Positions 1 through 7,938 of a DNA stretch of 15,243 bases are shown here, in pieces. The stretch's first letter is position 1, and the number at the start of each line of letters is the position of its first letter. The notes below the pieces were generated by a model. It was not told the DNA's origin. It did not search any database and saw only the letters and a list, made by a program, of their open reading frames with translations. A program made the translations under genes and the position numbers. Source of the DNA: an uncultured Ruminococcus sp. (GTDB taxonomy: Bacteria > Bacillota > Clostridia > Oscillospirales > Ruminococcaceae); contig NZ_CAKSNX010000020.1 in assembly GCF_934476685.1 (NCBI RefSeq), positions 1 through 15,243 on the forward strand, in the 5' to 3' direction.

Positions 1-154
1 AACTCTTTTTCCAAGCTTCTGCGTTTTTTATAGTTTTTTGTAACTTTTGTTGCCTTTATTGTGCGCCTTGGCGAAAAGCTATTGTTTCTCTTATATTATA
101 TACCTTATATATGCCGCTTTTCGTTTCTTTTCATCTTTTTTCACCAAATCTCTC

Positions 155-183
155 TTGACTTTTGGCTGTATATACATCATAAT
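155..183 (+). promoter_or_regulatory. sigma-A promoter of the beta-mannosidase gene
   Basis: TTGACT (155-160) and CATAAT (178-183) are separated by exactly 17 bp, a near-consensus vegetative promoter. The predicted start of transcription near 190 leaves a short leader that carries the GGAGG ribosome binding site at 202-206. The promoter lies inside the upstream open frame that begins with GTG at 61, which argues against that longer start. Confidence 0.7.
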
Positions 184-213
184 AGTTTTATTGATTATTA
201 CGGAGGTCCTTAT

Positions 214-2661
214 ATGAAAATATACCTTAATGATAACTGGCTGATGTATAAGGAGAACAGTGCAGATAAATTCTCCTGTTCAGTTCCCTGCTCAGTCTAT
301 AAAACTCTTCTCGAAAATAAGATCATTCCCGACCCATATTATCGTGAGAATGAATATATCTCAACACAGGTCTGTGATGATGACTATACCTTTGAAAAGC
401 ATTTTGATATTACCGAATATCAGCTTGCCGCCGACAAGATCATTCTGCGCTTTGACTGCATAGATACTCTCGCCGATGTTATTCTTAATGGGGAAAAGCT
501 GTTCTATTCAAATAATATGCACTGCACATGGGAATTTCCTGTTTCGGACAAGCTTACTGCTGGCAGCAATACTCTCATTGTAAAGATACATTCGCCTAAC
601 AGGTACTGTGCCGAAAAGCAGGCTGAACGTCCGCTCTGGGGACAGGATATGACTATGGCAGGCTATCCTCATATAAGAAAAGCTCATTGTATGTTCGGCT
701 GGGACTGGGGTCCTGTACTCCCTGATATGGGCATACTCCGTGATGTTACACTGAATTTCTTCAACAGCGGCAAAATTAACAGCGTTTACTATTCGCAGGA
801 ACACACCGACGGCTCTGTTCTCCTCAGCTGCTGCGTTGACTTTAATGTATGGAAAAGTCCATGCAAGCTGCGCCTTAGAATAACTTCCCCTGACGGTTCT
901 GAAACTGTTTCAGATATTACCGACGGCTATGTTCAGGTCAAAATAGATGATCCTCAGCTTTGGTGGGTAAACGGCTTTGGAGAGCAGCCTTTATATAATT
1001 GTACTGTTGAGCTGTGCGACGAAAGCGGAAACGTCCTTGACTTTGACTCCCAGCGTATCGGTCTGCGCACACTTACTATCTCGCAGGAAAAGGACGAATG
1101 GGGCGAAGAGTTCTGCTTTATAAATAATGGTGTAAAGATCTTTGCCATGGGCGGTAACTATATCCCCGAAGATCAGATAGTTTCACGCTGCTCAAAGGAA
1201 AGAACATTAAAACTCCTTGACGACTGCAAGGCTGCAAACTATAATTTCATTCGAGTATGGGGCGGCGGATATTACCCCGACAGCTATTTCTATGACTGGT
1301 GCGACGAAAACGGAATTATCGTATGGCAGGACTTTATGTTCGCTTGCTCCGCTTATCTCCTTACAGATGAATTCAGAACTGCCGTTTCAAAGGAGATAGA
1401 GGACAACGTTATCCGTCTGAGAAATCATGCCTCCCTCGGTCTGTGGTGCGGAAATAACGAAGTTGAGTCCGCTTGGGAATACTGGGGACTGCCAGAGGAC
1501 AGAGAGGCAAAGCGTGACTATATCATTCTCTTTGAGGACATCATACCGAATATACTCAAAAAGCTCGACCCTGCGGGAAATACCTTCTATTGGCCTTCAT
1601 CACCTTCATCCGGCGGCGGCTTTATGGACGCATCTTCAAACCACGCAGGCGATATGCATTACTGGGACGTATGGCACAACTTCAAGCCTATCGAGGCTTT
1701 CAGAGAATTCTACTACCGTTTCTGCTCTGAATACGGTTTTGAATCTCTCCCCGATATAAAAACTATCCGCAGCTTTGCTGACGAATCTAAGGGAGATTTT
1801 GATCTCTGTTCAAATGTTATGGAGGCTCATCAGAAATGCACACAGGGCAATGAGAAGATAATGTACTATCTCGCTCAGATGGTCAATTATCCATATGATT
1901 TCAAGCGTCTTATCTACTGTTCACAGATAGTGCAGGCGGACTGCATACGCTCAAATGTGGAGCATATGAGAAGAGCAAGAGGAAGATGTATGGGTTCAGC
2001 CTACTGGCAGATAAATGACTCCAACCCTGTTATAAGCTGGGCAGGAATAGACTATTTCGGACGCTGGAAAGGTCTGCATTATTACGCAAGAAAATTCTAT
2101 GCCCCTGTACTCCTCTCCGCAGACGATACCGACCCGTTAAGACCTGTGCTGAATATCTCAAATGAAACTCCTAGCGAACAGGCTCTCACAGTATCCTGCC
2201 GTCTGAGAAACAACAAGTCCGAGATATTAGCCGAGTTTACAGAAGAAGTTTCCGTTCCAGCCGTCAGCGCCAAAAACGTTATGCAGCCTGACCTCTCCGA
2301 ATATATCCGCTCAGATTCAGACAAGCGTACAATGTATATCGAATACACCCTTGAACGTGACGGCGAGATGATCTCCTGCTCAACTACGCTCTTTGTGCGC
2401 CCGAAGAATTTTGAATTTCTCCCGTCAGGACTTTCATTTGAAGTCAAGGATAATACAGACAGCTTTGAACTTACATTCACAGCTGAAAATTATACAAAGA
2501 GCGTCTGCCTTTCATTAAAGGACTATGACGTTATCTTCTCCGACAACTGGTTCGATGTTCATGGCAGCAGACCTGTTACAGTGACCATACCAAAGAATGA
2601 AGAGCTTTCCGCCCTATCCACAGAGGATATCCGCAGCCAGCTTGACATTATGGTTTACTGA
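214..2661 (+). CDS. beta-mannosidase, glycoside hydrolase family 2
   Basis: This 815-residue protein should remove beta-linked mannose from the non-reducing end of mannan-derived oligosaccharides. The N-terminal sugar-binding jelly roll contains GWDWGP (residues 162-167), typical of beta-mannosidases. The TIM-barrel entry motif RVWGGG starts at residue 347 and leads into DENGIIVWQDFMF. The family acid/base is seen in GNNE (Glu416) and the nucleophile in SEYGFE (Glu506). C-terminal Ig-like domains follow SAYWQIND. No signal peptide is seen, so the enzyme is probably cytosolic and acts on imported oligosaccharides. The ATG at 214 is chosen because GGAGG lies 7 bases upstream and a good promoter lies just before it; the frame is open back to a GTG at 61, but that would add a hydrophobic 51-residue leader spanning the promoter. 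It is transcribed alone. Family assignment is firm; the exact substrate is inferred. Confidence 0.93.
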   Translation: MKIYLNDNWLMYKENSADKFSCSVPCSVYKTLLENKIIPDPYYRENEYISTQVCDDDYTFEKHFDITEYQLAADKIILRFDCIDTLADVILNGEKLFYSNNMHCTWEFPVSDKLTAGSNTLIVKIHSPNRYCAEKQAERPLWGQDMTMAGYPHIRKAHCMFGWDWGPVLPDMGILRDVTLNFFNSGKINSVYYSQEHTDGSVLLSCCVDFNVWKSPCKLRLRITSPDGSETVSDITDGYVQVKIDDPQLWWVNGFGEQPLYNCTVELCDESGNVLDFDSQRIGLRTLTISQEKDEWGEEFCFINNGVKIFAMGGNYIPEDQIVSRCSKERTLKLLDDCKAANYNFIRVWGGGYYPDSYFYDWCDENGIIVWQDFMFACSAYLLTDEFRTAVSKEIEDNVIRLRNHASLGLWCGNNEVESAWEYWGLPEDREAKRDYIILFEDIIPNILKKLDPAGNTFYWPSSPSSGGGFMDASSNHAGDMHYWDVWHNFKPIEAFREFYYRFCSEYGFESLPDIKTIRSFADESKGDFDLCSNVMEAHQKCTQGNEKIMYYLAQMVNYPYDFKRLIYCSQIVQADCIRSNVEHMRRARGRCMGSAYWQINDSNPVISWAGIDYFGRWKGLHYYARKFYAPVLLSADDTDPLRPVLNISNETPSEQALTVSCRLRNNKSEILAEFTEEVSVPAVSAKNVMQPDLSEYIRSDSDKRTMYIEYTLERDGEMISCSTTLFVRPKNFEFLPSGLSFEVKDNTDSFELTFTAENYTKSVCLSLKDYDVIFSDNWFDVHGSRPVTVTIPKNEELSALSTEDIRSQLDIMVY

Positions 2662-2726
2662 TTCGCTTTCAGTCAGAAATATTCAGCCATAGTTTAAAAC
2701 TATATCATTTTATAACAATAAAGTTA

Positions 2727-2755
2727 TTGCCTATATCAGATTTTTGTGCTATAAT
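2727..2755 (+). promoter_or_regulatory. sigma-A promoter of metF
   Basis: TTGCCT (2727-2732) and a perfect TATAAT (2750-2755) are spaced by 17 bp. Transcription should begin near 2762, giving a leader of about 70 nt before metF. The leader holds a small inverted repeat (ATATCA at 2771-2776, TGATAT at 2792-2797) and is too short for an S-box riboswitch. Confidence 0.75.
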
Positions 2756-2832
2756 ATAAATACTTAATTCATATCAATATACTAGGTTAACTGATATAAG
2801 ATATAATGATTACAAATAAAGGAGTTAAAATA

Positions 2833-3687
2833 ATGAATACCAGCAAGCTTTTTGAAACAAAATCCACGCTGTCCTTTGAGGTATTCCCACCGAAAAGCAC
2901 AACACCTGTTGAAAGCATTTACAAGACCATAGACGGACTTTCCCCACTCAATCCTGATTTTATCAGCGTTACATACGGCGCAGGCGGAAGCACAAACAAT
3001 GCGACCATAAGCATATGCGACGTAATAAAGAACAAATATGGTATCGAGGCTGTTGCGCATCTTCCATGCATAAACCTTACAAAAGAAAAGGTCCTCTCTG
3101 AACTTGAGGAAATGAAAAAGTGCGGCATAGAAAATATCCTTGCCCTCCGTGGTGATATAAACCCCGATATAGAACCAAAGAATGATTTTAAGTATGCCTC
3201 TGAGCTTGTTGATTTTATCAAACAGCACGGCGACTTCAATATCATAGGCGCTTGCTATCCGGAGGGACACCCTGAAGCACCGTCTATTGTCGAGGATATC
3301 CACCACCTTAAAGAAAAGGTAGACGCAGGCTGCTCACAGCTCATCTCCCAGCTTTTCTTTGACAATGAGGATTTCTATTCATTCAGAGAAAAAACAGCTA
3401 TCGCAGGCATAAATGTTCCAATCGAAGCAGGAATAATGCCTGTTACAAACCGCAAGCAGATAGAAAGAATGGTAACTCTCTGCCACGCAAAGCTGCCTAA
3501 AAAATTCGTCACCATTATGGAAAAATATGAGGACAACCCTGTGGCAATGAGAGATGCAGGTATCGCATATGCAGTTTCACAGATCGTAGACCTTATTGCA
3601 AACGGCGTAAACGGTATCCACCTTTATACAATGAATAACCCTTATATCGCAGAAAGAATATCCAGCGCAGTAAAGAGCCTTTTCTGA
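2833..3687 (+). CDS. metF: methylenetetrahydrofolate reductase (MetF family)
   Basis: The 284-residue product matches the usual MetF length of about 290. It reduces 5,10-methylenetetrahydrofolate to 5-methyltetrahydrofolate with FAD, supplying the methyl group for methionine. FEVFPPK near the N-terminus holds the expected catalytic Glu (Glu16). VTYGAGGS (47-53), LALRGD (Asp108), ACYPEGHPEAPS (140-151), QLFFDNEDFY (173-182) and the C-terminal HLYTMN follow in family order. The usual HLTC stretch reads HLPC here. The start at 2833 is preferred over the in-frame ATG at 2806 because AAAGGAG (2818-2824) sits 8 bases before it. The gene has its own promoter and no methionine-pathway neighbour. In clostridia MetF can work with MetV; none is next to it here, so a stand-alone enzyme is inferred. 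Confidence 0.94.
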   Translation: MNTSKLFETKSTLSFEVFPPKSTTPVESIYKTIDGLSPLNPDFISVTYGAGGSTNNATISICDVIKNKYGIEAVAHLPCINLTKEKVLSELEEMKKCGIENILALRGDINPDIEPKNDFKYASELVDFIKQHGDFNIIGACYPEGHPEAPSIVEDIHHLKEKVDAGCSQLISQLFFDNEDFYSFREKTAIAGINVPIEAGIMPVTNRKQIERMVTLCHAKLPKKFVTIMEKYEDNPVAMRDAGIAYAVSQIVDLIANGVNGIHLYTMNNPYIAERISSAVKSLF

Positions 3688-3732
3688 TTTTTATCGTTTT
3701 AATTATTTTCGCTCTTTTCACTCTTTTCCCTC

Positions 3733-3761
3733 TTGCTTTTAGTTGAAAAATAGGTTATACT
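3733..3761 (+). promoter_or_regulatory. sigma-A promoter of the DUF1858 gene
   Basis: TTGCTT (3733-3738) and TATACT (3756-3761) have a 17-bp spacer and lie just upstream of the AGGAGG at 3781-3786. A pyrimidine-rich tract with repeated CTCTTTTC-like units precedes it. Confidence 0.6.
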
Positions 3762-3794
3762 ATAAGTATAAATTTCTGATAGGAGGACTTTAAA

Positions 3795-3998
3795 ATGGCA
3801 TTTACAGTAACTAAGGATACAATTATCGGCGATATTATGGACGCTGACGAAAATACAGCTCCATTCTTTATGGAAATGGGTATGCATTGCCTTTACTGCC
3901 CTGCTTCAAGAGGAGAAACTCTCGAACAGGCTTGCGAGGTACATGGTGTAAGCTGCGATGATATGGTAGCAAAGCTCAACGCTCATTTCGCAAAGTAA
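3795..3998 (+). CDS. DUF1858 hybrid-cluster-associated redox-disulfide protein
   Basis: A 67-residue cytosolic protein consisting of a single DUF1858 domain. It opens with TVTKDTIIGDIM, followed by the signature MHCLYCPAS holding the vicinal Cys pair Cys32 and Cys35; two further cysteines are Cys47 and Cys54. Members of this family are annotated as hybrid-cluster-protein-associated putative redox disulfide domains; their biochemical role is not established. The start is fixed by AGGAGG at 3781-3786, 8 bases upstream of the ATG. No hybrid cluster protein gene is adjacent, so any partnership is unproven. It has its own promoter and is followed by a hairpin before trmK. Confidence 0.88.
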   Translation: MAFTVTKDTIIGDIMDADENTAPFFMEMGMHCLYCPASRGETLEQACEVHGVSCDDMVAKLNAHFAK

Positions 3999-4044
3999 AC
4001 TTATGATACTATCATAAATTCATAAGATAAAATAATATCACTTT

Positions 4045-4079
4045 TCAGCCGCAGTCCTGTAAGGGTTACGGCTGATTTA
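4045..4079 (+). terminator. stem-loop between the DUF1858 gene and trmK
   Basis: TCAGCCG (4045-4051) pairs perfectly with CGGCTGA (4069-4075). Inside a single mismatch the stem continues with about six more pairs (two of them G-U) to a 3-nt loop. Only a short TTT follows, so it is either a weak intrinsic terminator for the upstream gene or a leader hairpin of trmK, whose ribosome binding site begins 11 bases later. Confidence 0.5.
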
Positions 4080-4100
4080 ATGTATAAAGGACGGAATTTT

Positions 4101-4781
4101 ATGGATAAAAGGCTTTTGACCTGCGTCAGACTTTGCAAAGGCAGAATAATTGCCGATATAGGAACAGACCATGGCTATCTGCCGTGCTATATGGTAACAG
4201 AGGGACTGTGCGACAAAGCATATGCCTGTGACGTTGCCCCAATGCCGCTGGAAAGCGCAAGACAGCATATAAATTCGCAGGGACTATCCGACAAAATACA
4301 GCCTGTTCTTTCAGACGGACTGAAAAATGTCCCCTCTGACGGCATAACCGACGTTGTCATCGCAGGAATGGGAGGAGAGCTTATCTCGGCTATCCTTTCC
4401 GACTGTGACTGGATAAAAGATCCCTCAGTGAACCTTGTTCTCCAGCCTATGACAAAATGGGACGTGCTGAGAAAATGGCTTTACGAAAACGGCTTTGAGG
4501 TAACAAAAGAACTCCCCTGCTGCGAAGGTAAATTCACATATTCGGTGATACAGTGCCATTTCACAGGTGCTGAACCCGAATACAAATGCGGACTAAGATA
4601 TCTTTACTGCGGATCGGTGGACTCTTCCTCCGAGGACGGAAAAGCCTATATCTCCCGTCAGGCGAAAAGACTTTTCACCGCAGGAAACGGAATGGCAGGT
4701 TCTGACGATGCGGACAAAAAGGAACTTTCCGCACAAATGCTCGCACTTTCCGCCGAACTTGAACAGGAATTAAAGCAATAA
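4101..4781 (+). CDS. trmK: tRNA (adenine(22)-N(1))-methyltransferase TrmK
   Basis: A 226-residue protein of the TrmK family, close to the family length of about 230, which methylates N1 of adenine 22 in the D-arm of bacterial tRNAs using S-adenosylmethionine. The Rossmann nucleotide-binding motif IADIGTDHGYLP spans residues 17-28, the ACDV strand follows at 42-45, and DVVIAGMGGELI (84-95) and LQPM (114-117) are typical of COG2384. The C-terminal helical part is charged and ends at an intrinsic terminator. The ATG at 4101 is chosen over the in-frame ATG at 4080 because AAAGGA (4086-4091) lies 9 bases before it. In Firmicutes trmK often sits near rpoD and dnaG; here it does not. Confidence 0.93.
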   Translation: MDKRLLTCVRLCKGRIIADIGTDHGYLPCYMVTEGLCDKAYACDVAPMPLESARQHINSQGLSDKIQPVLSDGLKNVPSDGITDVVIAGMGGELISAILSDCDWIKDPSVNLVLQPMTKWDVLRKWLYENGFEVTKELPCCEGKFTYSVIQCHFTGAEPEYKCGLRYLYCGSVDSSSEDGKAYISRQAKRLFTAGNGMAGSDDADKKELSAQMLALSAELEQELKQ

Positions 4782-4791
4782 ATAAAAAAAC

Positions 4792-4826
4792 AAGCCGTAC
4801 TGACGCAACACATCAGCACGGCTTTT
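4792..4826. terminator. bidirectional intrinsic terminator
   Basis: AAGCCGT-A-CTGA pairs with TCAG-C-ACGGCTT around a 9-nt loop (stem arms 4792-4803 and 4813-4824). An A-run precedes it and TTTT follows, so it can stop both trmK (+) and the convergent - strand phospholipase-like gene. Confidence 0.85.
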
Positions 4827-4850
4827 ATAATATCATAAATATCATGAACT

Positions 4851-5420
4851 CTATGGCTGTATCACCGAATTATTGCGGCCATATGAAATACCGGTATCTG
4901 CGGCAGGGGTATGTGTTTTCCTCGGACAGTATGCTTTCACGCACACTCCCATTGACGCTCTTACCGCAAAGGTCAGATCTGTATCAAAATCATATCTTTT
5001 GCTGTTAAAATAACCTTTCAGCACACCTGTCAGCTCCTGACTCCTGCCGAATACAGCGCATTCTTTTTTCAGCCTCTCATAGTTTTTCACAGTATATTGG
5101 TTAAGCTCACGCTCATAAATAATATGTTCACGCACATTGCCTATCTTATTGTCGGCATGAACCGAACAGCAGAAGTCGCTTACATAATGCGCCATTTTGC
5201 CGTAAGTCAGCAGTGCATAAAACGAGTTTCTCCCCGATAAATGCTCCAGCTTTTTCTGAACATATTCACCGGAGCTTGCATAAAAATGACGGTGTATGAA
5301 CTGCATCGGCGACAGATCGGGTATAAGTGAACCGATACAGAATATATTCCTTTCCCAGAATGAAAAGCCGCTGTTTTCAGCCGCAATTTTCGCAATCATG
5401 AAATGCGTCCTCAGCTTCAT
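4851..5420 (-). CDS. zinc-dependent phospholipase C-like protein
   Basis: The 189-residue product resembles the zinc-dependent phospholipase C/S1-P1 nuclease fold. The expected metal-ligand pattern is visible: His6 in LRTHFMIA, IGSLIPDLSP with Asp35, and GKMAHYVSDFCCSVHAD with His78, Asp82 and His88. No signal peptide or membrane segment is seen, unlike secreted clostridial phospholipases, so an intracellular or housekeeping hydrolase is more likely; the substrate is unknown. The start at 5420 is preferred over an in-frame ATG at 5444 because a purine-rich AAGAGGGAA site lies just before it. It overlaps the upstream glycosyltransferase gene by 44 bp and is probably translated from the same message. 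It ends at the shared terminator at 4792-4826. Confidence 0.72.
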   Translation of the reverse strand: MKLRTHFMIAKIAAENSGFSFWERNIFCIGSLIPDLSPMQFIHRHFYASSGEYVQKKLEHLSGRNSFYALLTYGKMAHYVSDFCCSVHADNKIGNVREHIIYERELNQYTVKNYERLKKECAVFGRSQELTGVLKGYFNSKRYDFDTDLTFAVRASMGVCVKAYCPRKTHTPAADTGISYGRNNSVIQP

Positions 5421-6579
5421 AACGTTCCCTCTTTTCCAATACATCTTTGTACAGGCTTTCTATATTCTTTGCAAATTCCTCAGCAGAATATCTTTGCGCA
5501 GTCTTAACTGCATTTTCAGACATTTCCCTATACATCTCTTTACTATCAAGAATATTCTCCGTCAGCTGTTTAAATTCATCAAAGTCTGTATACTGTCCTC
5601 CGTTTTCACCATCTGAGATAACTCCGTTCAGACAGTCATCTTTTCTGCATACCGCAGGAAGCCCGCTTGCCAGCGCCTCAATATATGTCAATCCCTGAGT
5701 TTCGCTCTGAGATGCACTTAAAAATATATCTCCCATTTTGTAATATGCCGCTATCCTGTCGGGAGCGACCGCTCCTGTGAAAATAACTCTTTCGGATACT
5801 CCCTCGGTTTCAGCAAGCTCTTTTAGCGTACTTAGATAAGGTCCTCCGCCGACTATTACAAAAACCGTATTCTCCATATCAAGCCGCTTGAAATATCTGA
5901 TAAGCTCGCCGATATTTTTCTCCTTCGCCGCCCTGCCTATCGTGATAAGTACCCTGCTGTTAAGCGGTATGCAAAGGCTTTTCTTCAGTTCGTCTATGGT
6001 TTCCTGCGGTATATCCTCGGAAAACTTTTCAAGATGCAGTCCTGTCGGTATTACCTGTATAGGCTGCTGTACGCCGTAGCCTTTAAGCATTTTTTCTATC
6101 TTGCAGCTTGGGGCAATGACCGCCTGCGTGTGGTCAAGCAGCCTTCTCGTCATCATACTTACCGCCTTCCGCCCCAGCGTAATGCTCGGCGAGAAATAAT
6201 GGGTATAGTTTTCATAGACCGTATGGTAAGTGTGTATGATCGGGCAGCCGACCTCAGCCACTATCTTTTTCGCCATTATAAAAGATGTAAATTCCGACTG
6301 AGAGTGGATAATGTCAGGCTTCCAGTCTATTATTTTCTGCAAATTTTTCTGACGTATGCACAAAGCCGCCCTTGCTCCGCTGTATATCTTGTTCACGCTT
6401 ACCGAACCTATCCTGCATACATCTTCGCTGTCTGTGCAATGAATGTTTTCGGACGGGCAAAGTATTTTTACCTCATGCCCACGTCTGCGCAGTTCATTTT
6501 CGAGATTAAGTATAGATGTAACAACACCGTTTATCATAGGTACATAACAATCAGTCGTAATAAGTACTTTCATTTTCAT
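5377..6579 (-). CDS. glycosyltransferase family 4 (diacylglycerol glucosyltransferase-like)
   Basis: A 400-residue GT-B fold enzyme. The N-terminal acceptor domain has the typical VLITTDCYVPMINGVV start and HTYHTVYENYTHYF (116-129), resembling processive or mono-glucosyl diacylglycerol synthases. The C-terminal donor domain shows ITIGRAAKEKN (212-222), VIVGGGP (241-247) and the EX7E motif SETQGLTYIE (Glu293, Glu301) that contacts the sugar nucleotide. It likely makes a membrane glycolipid at the cytoplasmic face, fitting a lipid-active partner just downstream. AGGAGGG lies 4 bases upstream of the ATG at 6579; the ATG at 6573 is a possible alternative. A TATAAT box on the - strand (6606-6611) is present but no good -35 was found. 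The acceptor is inferred, not shown. Confidence 0.85.
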   Translation of the reverse strand: MKMKVLITTDCYVPMINGVVTSILNLENELRRRGHEVKILCPSENIHCTDSEDVCRIGSVSVNKIYSGARAALCIRQKNLQKIIDWKPDIIHSQSEFTSFIMAKKIVAEVGCPIIHTYHTVYENYTHYFSPSITLGRKAVSMMTRRLLDHTQAVIAPSCKIEKMLKGYGVQQPIQVIPTGLHLEKFSEDIPQETIDELKKSLCIPLNSRVLITIGRAAKEKNIGELIRYFKRLDMENTVFVIVGGGPYLSTLKELAETEGVSERVIFTGAVAPDRIAAYYKMGDIFLSASQSETQGLTYIEALASGLPAVCRKDDCLNGVISDGENGGQYTDFDEFKQLTENILDSKEMYREMSENAVKTAQRYSAEEFAKNIESLYKDVLEKRERYEAEDAFHDCENCG

Positions 6580-6678
6580 CTTGCCCTCCTCTGTTTTCTG
6601 ATATTATTATACCCCACTATGATAAACTGAAACTACCCTAATGTTAAACAGGAGATAAAATGAAGTTAAAACTTGTGT

Positions 6679-6711
6679 AAAAAAATGCGCACACCCGAAA
6701 GTGTACGCATT
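6679..6711 (-). terminator. terminator of the EamA transporter gene
   Basis: On the - strand AATGCG-T-ACAC pairs with GTGT-G-CGCATT around a TTTCGGG loop and is followed by a run of T residues, a standard intrinsic terminator just after the transporter stop. Confidence 0.85.
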
Positions 6712-6722
6712 GAACCTAAATA

Positions 6723-7580
6723 TCATATTACCAGCAGCAATGTTCCCGCCGTCATCAGGATAAGACCGAGAACAGCTTTTTTCGTAAGCTTTTCTCTAAG
6801 CACAAAATAAGAAAATACTATTGTCACAAGTATGCTCAGCTTGTCGATAGGAACAACGACGCTCGCCTGACCGTCCTGCAAAGCCTTGTAGTAGCAAAGC
6901 CACGATAATCCCGTAGTCAGTCCCGACAAGCAGATAAACAGCAGATTCCGTTTGCCGATATCCTTGAGTTCACCCTGTTTTCCCGTTACAAAGACCATTA
7001 TCCAAGCCATGATAAGCACCACAACTGTTCTTATAGCCGTTCCGAGATTTGAGTCGATACCGCTTATTCCTATTTTGCCAAGTATCGACGTAAGGCTCGC
7101 AAACACTGCCGAAAAAGCCGCATACCAGAACCAGCCGAATCCTTTGGTTTCCTTGTCCGACTGCTTTTTGGTTATCATAAGATATGTACCTGCCGCAATA
7201 AGGAGCATACATACTATCTTCAAAGCACTCAGCTTTTCGCCAAGTACGATAAAAGCAAGCAGCATAGTCAGCACCGTACTTGATTTATCAATAGGCGCTA
7301 CCTTGTTCACATCACCTATCTGCAAAGCCTTGAAGTAGCAAAGCCAGCTGCCGCCTGTCGCAAGTCCCGACAGGATAAGAAACAGCAGCGTTTTCCCTGT
7401 AATACTCCCTATCTCATGAACTCCGCCCGTAATGAATGCCATGAGCCATGAAAAGATCAGTATGATTATCGTCCTTATGGCAGTCGCCGCCGTAGAGTCG
7501 GTATTTTTTATACCTATCTTTGCTAAAATAGCGGTAACTCCCGCAAAAAAAGCTGAACCAAACGCAAACGTCAGCCACAT
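6723..7580 (-). CDS. EamA/DMT-family inner membrane transporter
   Basis: The 285-residue product is almost wholly hydrophobic, with about ten membrane segments arranged as two homologous EamA halves. The duplication is clear: residues 70-101 (LSGLATGGSWLCYFKALQ ... PIDKSS) match residues 218-249 (LSGLTTGLSWLCYYKALQ ... PIDKLS). The AIRT motif also recurs at residues 34 and 182. Family members export or import small metabolites; the substrate cannot be read from sequence. The ribosome binding site AGGTGA overlaps the stop codon of the response-regulator remnant upstream, 6 bases before the ATG, so the two were probably once co-transcribed or translationally coupled. No promoter of its own was found, so loss of the upstream gene may have affected expression. 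Confidence 0.87.
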   Translation of the reverse strand: MWLTFAFGSAFFAGVTAILAKIGIKNTDSTAATAIRTIIILIFSWLMAFITGGVHEIGSITGKTLLFLILSGLATGGSWLCYFKALQIGDVNKVAPIDKSSTVLTMLLAFIVLGEKLSALKIVCMLLIAAGTYLMITKKQSDKETKGFGWFWYAAFSAVFASLTSILGKIGISGIDSNLGTAIRTVVVLIMAWIMVFVTGKQGELKDIGKRNLLFICLSGLTTGLSWLCYYKALQDGQASVVVPIDKLSILVTIVFSYFVLREKLTKKAVLGLILMTAGTLLLVI

Positions 7581-7590
7581 AATTTATCAC

Positions 7591-7842
7591 CTACGCCTTG
7601 AAACGATATCCTGCGCCCCACACAGTTTCTATGTAGTGCGGATCTGACGGATCGTCCTCTATCTTTTCACGAAGTCTGTTGATATGGACTGCCACAGTTG
7701 CATTGTCCCCCAATGCGTCCATACCCCATATCCGCTCATACAGCGTTTCCTTATCGAACACCATATCTGCGTTGGTCACAGGGAAAAGCAGCAACTTGAT
7801 CGTTTTTATCTTCTGTAAATACTGAACACTCTCGAATTGCAA
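7591..7842 (-). pseudogene. remnant of an OmpR/PhoB-type response regulator (DNA-binding domain only)
   Basis: About 70 residues match the C-terminal winged helix of OmpR/PhoB (VanR-like) regulators: VFDKETLYERIWG, then GDNATVAVHINRLREKIE (recognition helix) and YIETVWGAGYRF at the end. The receiver domain with its phospho-acceptor aspartate is absent. The frame opens only with a doubtful TTG at 7842, with no ribosome binding site, and its first 10-20 residues do not look like the family. The DNA upstream is taken by a broken nuclease-like gene, so the N-terminal half was deleted or replaced. No sensor kinase is nearby. A free winged-helix peptide could still bind DNA, but with no start signal it is probably not made. 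Confidence 0.8.
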
Positions 7843-7876
7843 TTTACTTTACATAGTTTGAAAGATTTTTTCTTTG

Positions 7877-7898
7877 AGTCGCTTTTCAAATAGCGACT
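7877..7898. repeat. inverted repeat downstream of the nuclease-like pseudogene
   Basis: AGTCGCT (7877-7883) and AGCGACT (7892-7898) form a 7-bp stem with an 8-nt loop. No convincing T-run follows on either strand, so a terminator role is uncertain. It lies in the 96-bp gap between the two broken genes. Confidence 0.35.
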
Positions 7899-7938
7899 TG
7901 TTACTATTAGTTTAGGCAATTAATCAGTTCTCCTTATG

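Noticed and set aside
61..213. N-terminal 51-residue hydrophobic extension of the beta-mannosidase from a GTG at 61
   Set aside because: A consensus promoter (155-183) and a good ribosome binding site (202-206) lie inside it, and family members start near the ATG at 214.
2689..2703. Terminator after the beta-mannosidase
   Set aside because: ATAGTTTAAAACTAT is a perfect palindrome but all A/T-rich with no proper loop or T-run; too weak to call.
2762..2832. S-box or other riboswitch upstream of metF
   Set aside because: The leader is about 70 nt, with only a short inverted repeat and no conserved riboswitch core or terminator.
6034..6630. 198-codon + strand open frame opposite the glycosyltransferase
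   Set aside because: It is the complement of a well-conserved GT4 gene and shows no recognisable motif.
6651..6680. Six-codon ORF (MKLKLV) with a GGAG site on the + strand
   Set aside because: Too short, and it runs into the terminator of the convergent transporter gene; probably chance.
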